Shown here: one piece after another, positions 61,920 through 64,000 of the stretch
Layout of the letters: each line of letters begins with the position of its first letter
How positions within the stretch are numbered: position 1 is the first letter of the stretch
Source of the DNA: an uncultured Aquimarina sp.
GTDB lineage: Bacteria; Bacteroidota; Bacteroidia; Flavobacteriales; Flavobacteriaceae
Direction of reading: 5' to 3'
Assembly: GCA_947489195.1 (NCBI GenBank)
Contig: CANLCT010000005.1
Coordinates: 58,242 to 122,241 of the forward strand
Length of the DNA: 64,000 nt
Made by a program: the position numbers and the translations under genes
Notes under the pieces: generated by a model
The model's database searches: none
Told to the model about the DNA's origin: nothing
The model's input: only the letters and a program-made list of their open reading frames with translations

Positions 61920-63560
61920 TTACTTTAGATTTTTAGAAATTTTTTCAGCCATTAGTACTGCATTATAAGCATTAACAACTTTACCTGATTTAGACAATTC
62001 TGAAAAAGGCATTTTTTTCTTTTGATCTCCTTTTCCAACCCAAACATCCAAATCATATGATACTCCCGAATCCATTAATATATGTTTTACTTGAGAAGCC
62101 GTTAGCTTTGGATAATATTGAAATAATAAACCCGCAATACCAGACACTACTGCTGCAGAAATTGATGTGCCTCTATCTTTTTTATATTTATTCCCTGGCC
62201 ATGCGGTAATGAATTCATTTCCAGGAGCAAATAGGTCTACATTCTTTTTTCCATAATTAGAAAAGCTACTTACAAAAGTAGAATCGACCACTTTATTTGT
62301 AGACCCTACCATTAAAAAATTGTCTGTTACTTCATTTTGTCCATAATTATGATCATTGGGGTATTCAAAATGATCTTTTAAATCACAGCTTGCCGAATCA
62401 TTTCCTGCAGAAGCAACCAATAATACATTCTTTTTTTCTGCATATTTAATAGCATTAAAAAACCAGTCGCTTTTATATAAAATCGGCTTTCCAAAGCTCA
62501 TATTAATTACTTTAGCTCCATTATCTACTGCATATTTTATTGCTAAGGCAATATCTTTATCATGTTCATTGCCTGAATAAGGTTGGATAGCTAATGGCAT
62601 GAGATTACCATTTTTCAGAATGCCAGTTACTCCAATACTATCAGTCTTTTTACCTATAATTACGCCAGATATCCTTGTAGCATGGCTATGTTCATTTAAT
62701 TCGGTAGAAATATGATTGTTACCATAAGCGTAATCATTTAAATTAGTTGTAGTATCTCCTATTAAAAGTCTCTCATTGTAATCGAAATTTAGTGATTTAA
62801 AAAGTTTAACTTTCAAATCTTTAACAAAATCTACTAACCATTCTCTATCATATCCGACCGTTAATAACCATTTAACAGTTCTAATTTGTTTTGATAAACT
62901 TGTATCTCGTTTTTTTAAAGCTTCTAGTTTTTCTAAAGAATAGTTTTTTTCTTCTAAGTAAGGATCTAAAATAGTTACCGCCTTTTCATATCTTTTTAAA
63001 TAATTTTCATAAGTTTCTAAATATTCTTTCGTTTGTTTTAGCTCTTGGTCATATATTTTTTTTGCTAAAATGTATTTTATGTGAGTTTCAGTAGTACTAT
63101 CTAAAACAATATTTTTTTTTGATTCAAGATCTCTAATGATACGCGTGGAGTCATAATTAGAATAAAATACACTCTCATGTCCATTCTTAATTCCTAAAAA
63201 GTTCCAACCATTTATATCATCAATATAGCCGTTATTATCATCATCAACATTATTTTCTGGAATTTCATTTTTGTTTACCCAAAATTTGTTAGCTAATGTT
63301 TCATGATTTAAATCAATATTACTATCTAGTAATGCTACTATGATTTTTTTGTTCTTTTTTGTTTTTAAAAAATTATAAGTCTGATTTAGACTTATTCCAG
63401 AGAGTGAATCTTCTATAACACTATCTTTATACCAATTAAGGTTATCAGGAAATTCAATAGGAGTTTTTAAATTATTACTAGCAGATAAATTTTCTTTCTT
63501 AATAGAGTTACAACTAAAGAAAAGTAGTATTAAAAAACATTGAATAAAAAAACTTTGCAT
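61920..63560 (-). CDS. S8 family serine peptidase lipoprotein
   Basis: Subtilisin-type peptidase of 546 residues with a lipoprotein signal (LFFSCNS). The triad is Asp79 (VALLDSNIDLNHE), His293 (HSHATRISG; the usual G-T-H is changed to S-H-A-T) and Ser466 (GTSISAA); the oxyanion Asn is in ASAGND. A 200-residue charged helical insertion lies between Asp and His (about 110-260), as in other flavobacterial S8 lipoproteins. Surface- or periplasm-located protease. A decayed second S8 gene end lies 55 bases upstream, pointing to an earlier tandem pair. Confidence 0.88.
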   Translation of the reverse strand: MQSFFIQCFLILLFFSCNSIKKENLSASNNLKTPIEFPDNLNWYKDSVIEDSLSGISLNQTYNFLKTKKNKKIIVALLDSNIDLNHETLANKFWVNKNEIPENNVDDDNNGYIDDINGWNFLGIKNGHESVFYSNYDSTRIIRDLESKKNIVLDSTTETHIKYILAKKIYDQELKQTKEYLETYENYLKRYEKAVTILDPYLEEKNYSLEKLEALKKRDTSLSKQIRTVKWLLTVGYDREWLVDFVKDLKVKLFKSLNFDYNERLLIGDTTTNLNDYAYGNNHISTELNEHSHATRISGVIIGKKTDSIGVTGILKNGNLMPLAIQPYSGNEHDKDIALAIKYAVDNGAKVINMSFGKPILYKSDWFFNAIKYAEKKNVLLVASAGNDSASCDLKDHFEYPNDHNYGQNEVTDNFLMVGSTNKVVDSTFVSSFSNYGKKNVDLFAPGNEFITAWPGNKYKKDRGTSISAAVVSGIAGLLFQYYPKLTASQVKHILMDSGVSYDLDVWVGKGDQKKKMPFSELSKSGKVVNAYNAVLMAEKISKNLK

Positions 63561-63615
63561 AAAAATAAGTTGTTAAATATTATTAGCATTCTATTTTAAA
63601 TAAACTAATATATCA

Positions 63616-63723
63616 TTACTTCAGATTTTTATAAATTTTTTCAGTTACTAATATAGTATTGTAGGTATATCTAAAAGCAAGATAGTTTAAAATTCGAGTT
63701 TTTCTACTACTACCGAAAACCCA
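63616..63723 (-). pseudogene. decayed 3' end of a second S8 peptidase gene
   Basis: The last 17 codons read TYNTILVTEKIYKNLK-stop, against NAYNAVLMAEKISKNLK-stop of the intact S8 peptidase at 61920, and the DNA is similar over about 50 bases. Similarity fades upstream (WVF...), and the frame is closed by a stop near 63744. This is a truncated tandem duplicate with no catalytic part left. Confidence 0.7.
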
Positions 63724-63954
63724 GAAAGAAGCCTTGGAACATCTTCAGAAGGAAAAAAAGCACTTGGTGTTCGCAGATTAACCAAAATGATCAACCAGAC
63801 ATTTAAAGGAAAATATGAAACCGCTATTATCTATGAAAATTTAGGCAATGGTGTTGAGATTGCTAAATATAAGCATGAGGTTAGTGTTGTGATTTTAGTT
63901 GAATTTATGATCTATCAAAGGCCTTTCGAAGTTGATAAAAGAAGCGCTCAATGA
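63691..63954 (+). pseudogene. coding-like fragment, possibly the C-terminus of a LytS-type sensor kinase
   Basis: An open frame without a plausible start reads ...GKKALGVRRLTKMINQ, then YETAIIYENLGNGVEIAKY. The order GxxLGVxxL...N...G-x-x-V-x-I resembles the end of the ATPase domain of LytS-type histidine kinases. Composition looks coding up to about 63880; after that the opposite strand holds another gene's end. Probably debris from an earlier rearrangement. Family assignment is weak. Confidence 0.3.
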
Positions 63955-64000
63955 GTCTGAGGTCTTCGGTAATGATTTGGGCACTACCGCTCATTTCTTG
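63905..64000 (-). CDS. C-terminal end of a probable HlyD-family secretion protein (partial)
   Basis: The last 31 codons of a gene entering from the right edge: QEMSGSAQIITEDLRLIERF, then a short basic tail and stop at 63905. The segment M-S-G-x-A-x-I-I-T-E-D-x-R-L-I-E-R is the C-terminal signature of HlyD/membrane-fusion adaptors of peptidase-containing ABC exporters. Most of the protein lies outside the window. Confidence 0.6.
   Translation of the reverse strand, partial: QEMSGSAQIITEDLRLIERFFYQLRKAFDRS

Overview
The window is chromosomal DNA from a marine member of the Bacteroidota, almost certainly family Flavobacteriaceae. The evidence is AT-rich sequence, T9SS C-terminal sorting domains, Bacteroidota promoter-like boxes (TAnnTTTG) in place of Shine-Dalgarno/sigma70 signals, DUF5689, MbnP and choice-of-anchor lipoproteins, a Bacteroidota-type long IleRS with a TraR/DksA-LspA neighbourhood, and large secreted GH86-like agarase/porphyranase enzymes. 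I see no tRNA, rRNA, CRISPR array, prophage or intact insertion sequence.

Layout. Positions 1-18,050 are mostly housekeeping: ileS, a TraR/DksA-like gene and lspA; a response regulator; a minus-strand overlapping operon of a RimB-like protease, rimK, an AstE-like deacylase and 5-formyl-THF cyclo-ligase; a 720-base gap with a strong orphan terminator (possible small RNA); then uvrC, a patatin/Omp85 protein, DUF3108, tryptophan 2,3-dioxygenase, an M23 peptidase overlapping pgi, and a small membrane protein. Positions 18,100-32,500 form a sulfated red-algal galactan island: two GH86-like enzymes, a lipoprotein formylglycine-generating enzyme, a small secreted protein that looks like a free copy of the repeat module of the large enzyme, and an embedded nuclease/TonB receptor/DUF5689 set. 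The second GH86 protein (1740 residues) carries seven tandem repeats of about 140 residues and a T9SS tail.

Positions 34,580-57,010 are the most interesting part. A seven-gene operon encodes a stand-alone receiver, an H-NOX heme nitric-oxide sensor, a PAS histidine kinase, a FIST (NosP-like) protein, a second histidine kinase, an HPt protein and a LytTR response regulator. It is followed by a frameshifted T9SS surface protein and an exopolysaccharide-like cluster: a TPR/beta-barrel exporter, a flippase, GT4, GH, an Ig-like secreted protein, a GT-C membrane enzyme and GT2, with a PIN toxin-antitoxin pair lodged inside. Four intergenic sites share one architecture: two 9-base half-sites (consensus near AYTYRCCGA) exactly 21 bases apart, with a TAnnTTTG-like box starting 30-31 bases after the second half-site. 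They precede the sensor operon, the surface protein, the GT4 gene and the GT2 gene. The simplest reading is that the LytTR regulator binds them, autoregulates its operon and switches on adhesin and exopolysaccharide genes in response to NO. The site architecture is seen directly; the regulatory link is inference.

Positions 57,100-64,000 hold a copper-type MbnH/MbnP operon with two repeat-propeller lipoproteins, an S8 peptidase lipoprotein, the decayed 3' end of a second S8 gene, and the last 31 codons of a probable HlyD-family secretion gene running off the right edge. Other non-coding features are a structured RNA candidate at 34,584-34,715 and two copies of a palindromic dispersed repeat (32,609 and 44,523).
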